From assembly GCF_024699075.1 (NCBI RefSeq), contig NZ_JAILQF010000218.1:1-13069 (forward strand): a stretch of 13,069 bases of DNA. Reading direction: 5' to 3'. Shown here piece after piece: positions 13,028 through 13,069 of this stretch (position 1 is its first letter; each line of letters begins with the position of its first letter). Made by a program: the position numbers and the translations under genes. Origin of the DNA: Butyrivibrio sp. (GTDB lineage: Bacteria > Bacillota_A > Clostridia > Lachnospirales > Lachnospiraceae). The notes below the pieces were generated by a model. The model did no database searches, was not told where the DNA came from, and saw only the letters and a list, made by a program, of their open reading frames with translations.

Positions 13028-13069
13028 AAGGCACCTCCTTCTTCAAAAAACTCGCTAACTATGGTGATG

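Noticed and set aside
13028..13069. L21 leader RNA
   Set aside because: Only 42 bases of the leader are in the window, so the structure cannot be assessed.

Overview
The window looks like chromosome from a low-GC, Gram-positive anaerobe, most likely a Lachnospiraceae member of the Butyrivibrio/Pseudobutyrivibrio kind. The grounds are the Firmicutes gene order rplU-prp-rpmA-obgE-yhbY-nadD-yqeK-rsfS, an L27 with a Prp-cleavable N-terminus, strong AGGAGG-type ribosome binding sites, AT-rich intergenic DNA and many signalling genes. The genus is inference; no 16S or other marker is present.

Layout. 1-159 (+) is the 3' end of an aldo/keto reductase with a C-terminal 4Fe-4S domain. 160-1463 holds two small orphan genes (468-746, soluble helical; 981-1364, membrane), each with its own promoter. 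This stretch is bracketed by two near-identical 3'-UTR/terminator blocks. 1464-1884 is a gene-free stretch of hairpins and short tandem repeats. 1885-2970 (+) encodes a six-helix membrane GGDEF protein with a GSDEF motif. It converges on 3050-4672 (-), a soluble hybrid histidine kinase with a receiver domain. 4673-5011 is a divergent intergenic region with two strong hairpins. 5012-6118 (+) is a XerS-like tyrosine recombinase. 6241-7893 (+) is a dicarboxylate/amino-acid:cation symporter carrying an unusual N-terminal domain that looks like a degenerate GHKL ATPase.

From 7949 to the right edge everything is on the minus strand. This is the conserved ribosome-biogenesis and NAD block, read right to left: L21, the Prp protease, L27, an internal terminator, the ObgE GTPase, the YhbY RNA-binding protein, NadD, the YqeK HD hydrolase and the ribosome silencing factor RsfS. 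Prp trims L27, while ObgE, YhbY and RsfS act on the large subunit or its precursors. NadD and YqeK act in NAD synthesis and dinucleotide turnover.

The least ordinary points are the GHKL-like/symporter fusion with an altered substrate-site residue, a 33-bp tandem repeat that has copied the 3' end of yhbY together with its stop codon, a pair of near-perfect 30-bp palindromes between yhbY and nadD, and the duplicated 3'-UTR blocks around the two orphan genes. No tRNA, rRNA, CRISPR array or intact insertion sequence was seen.
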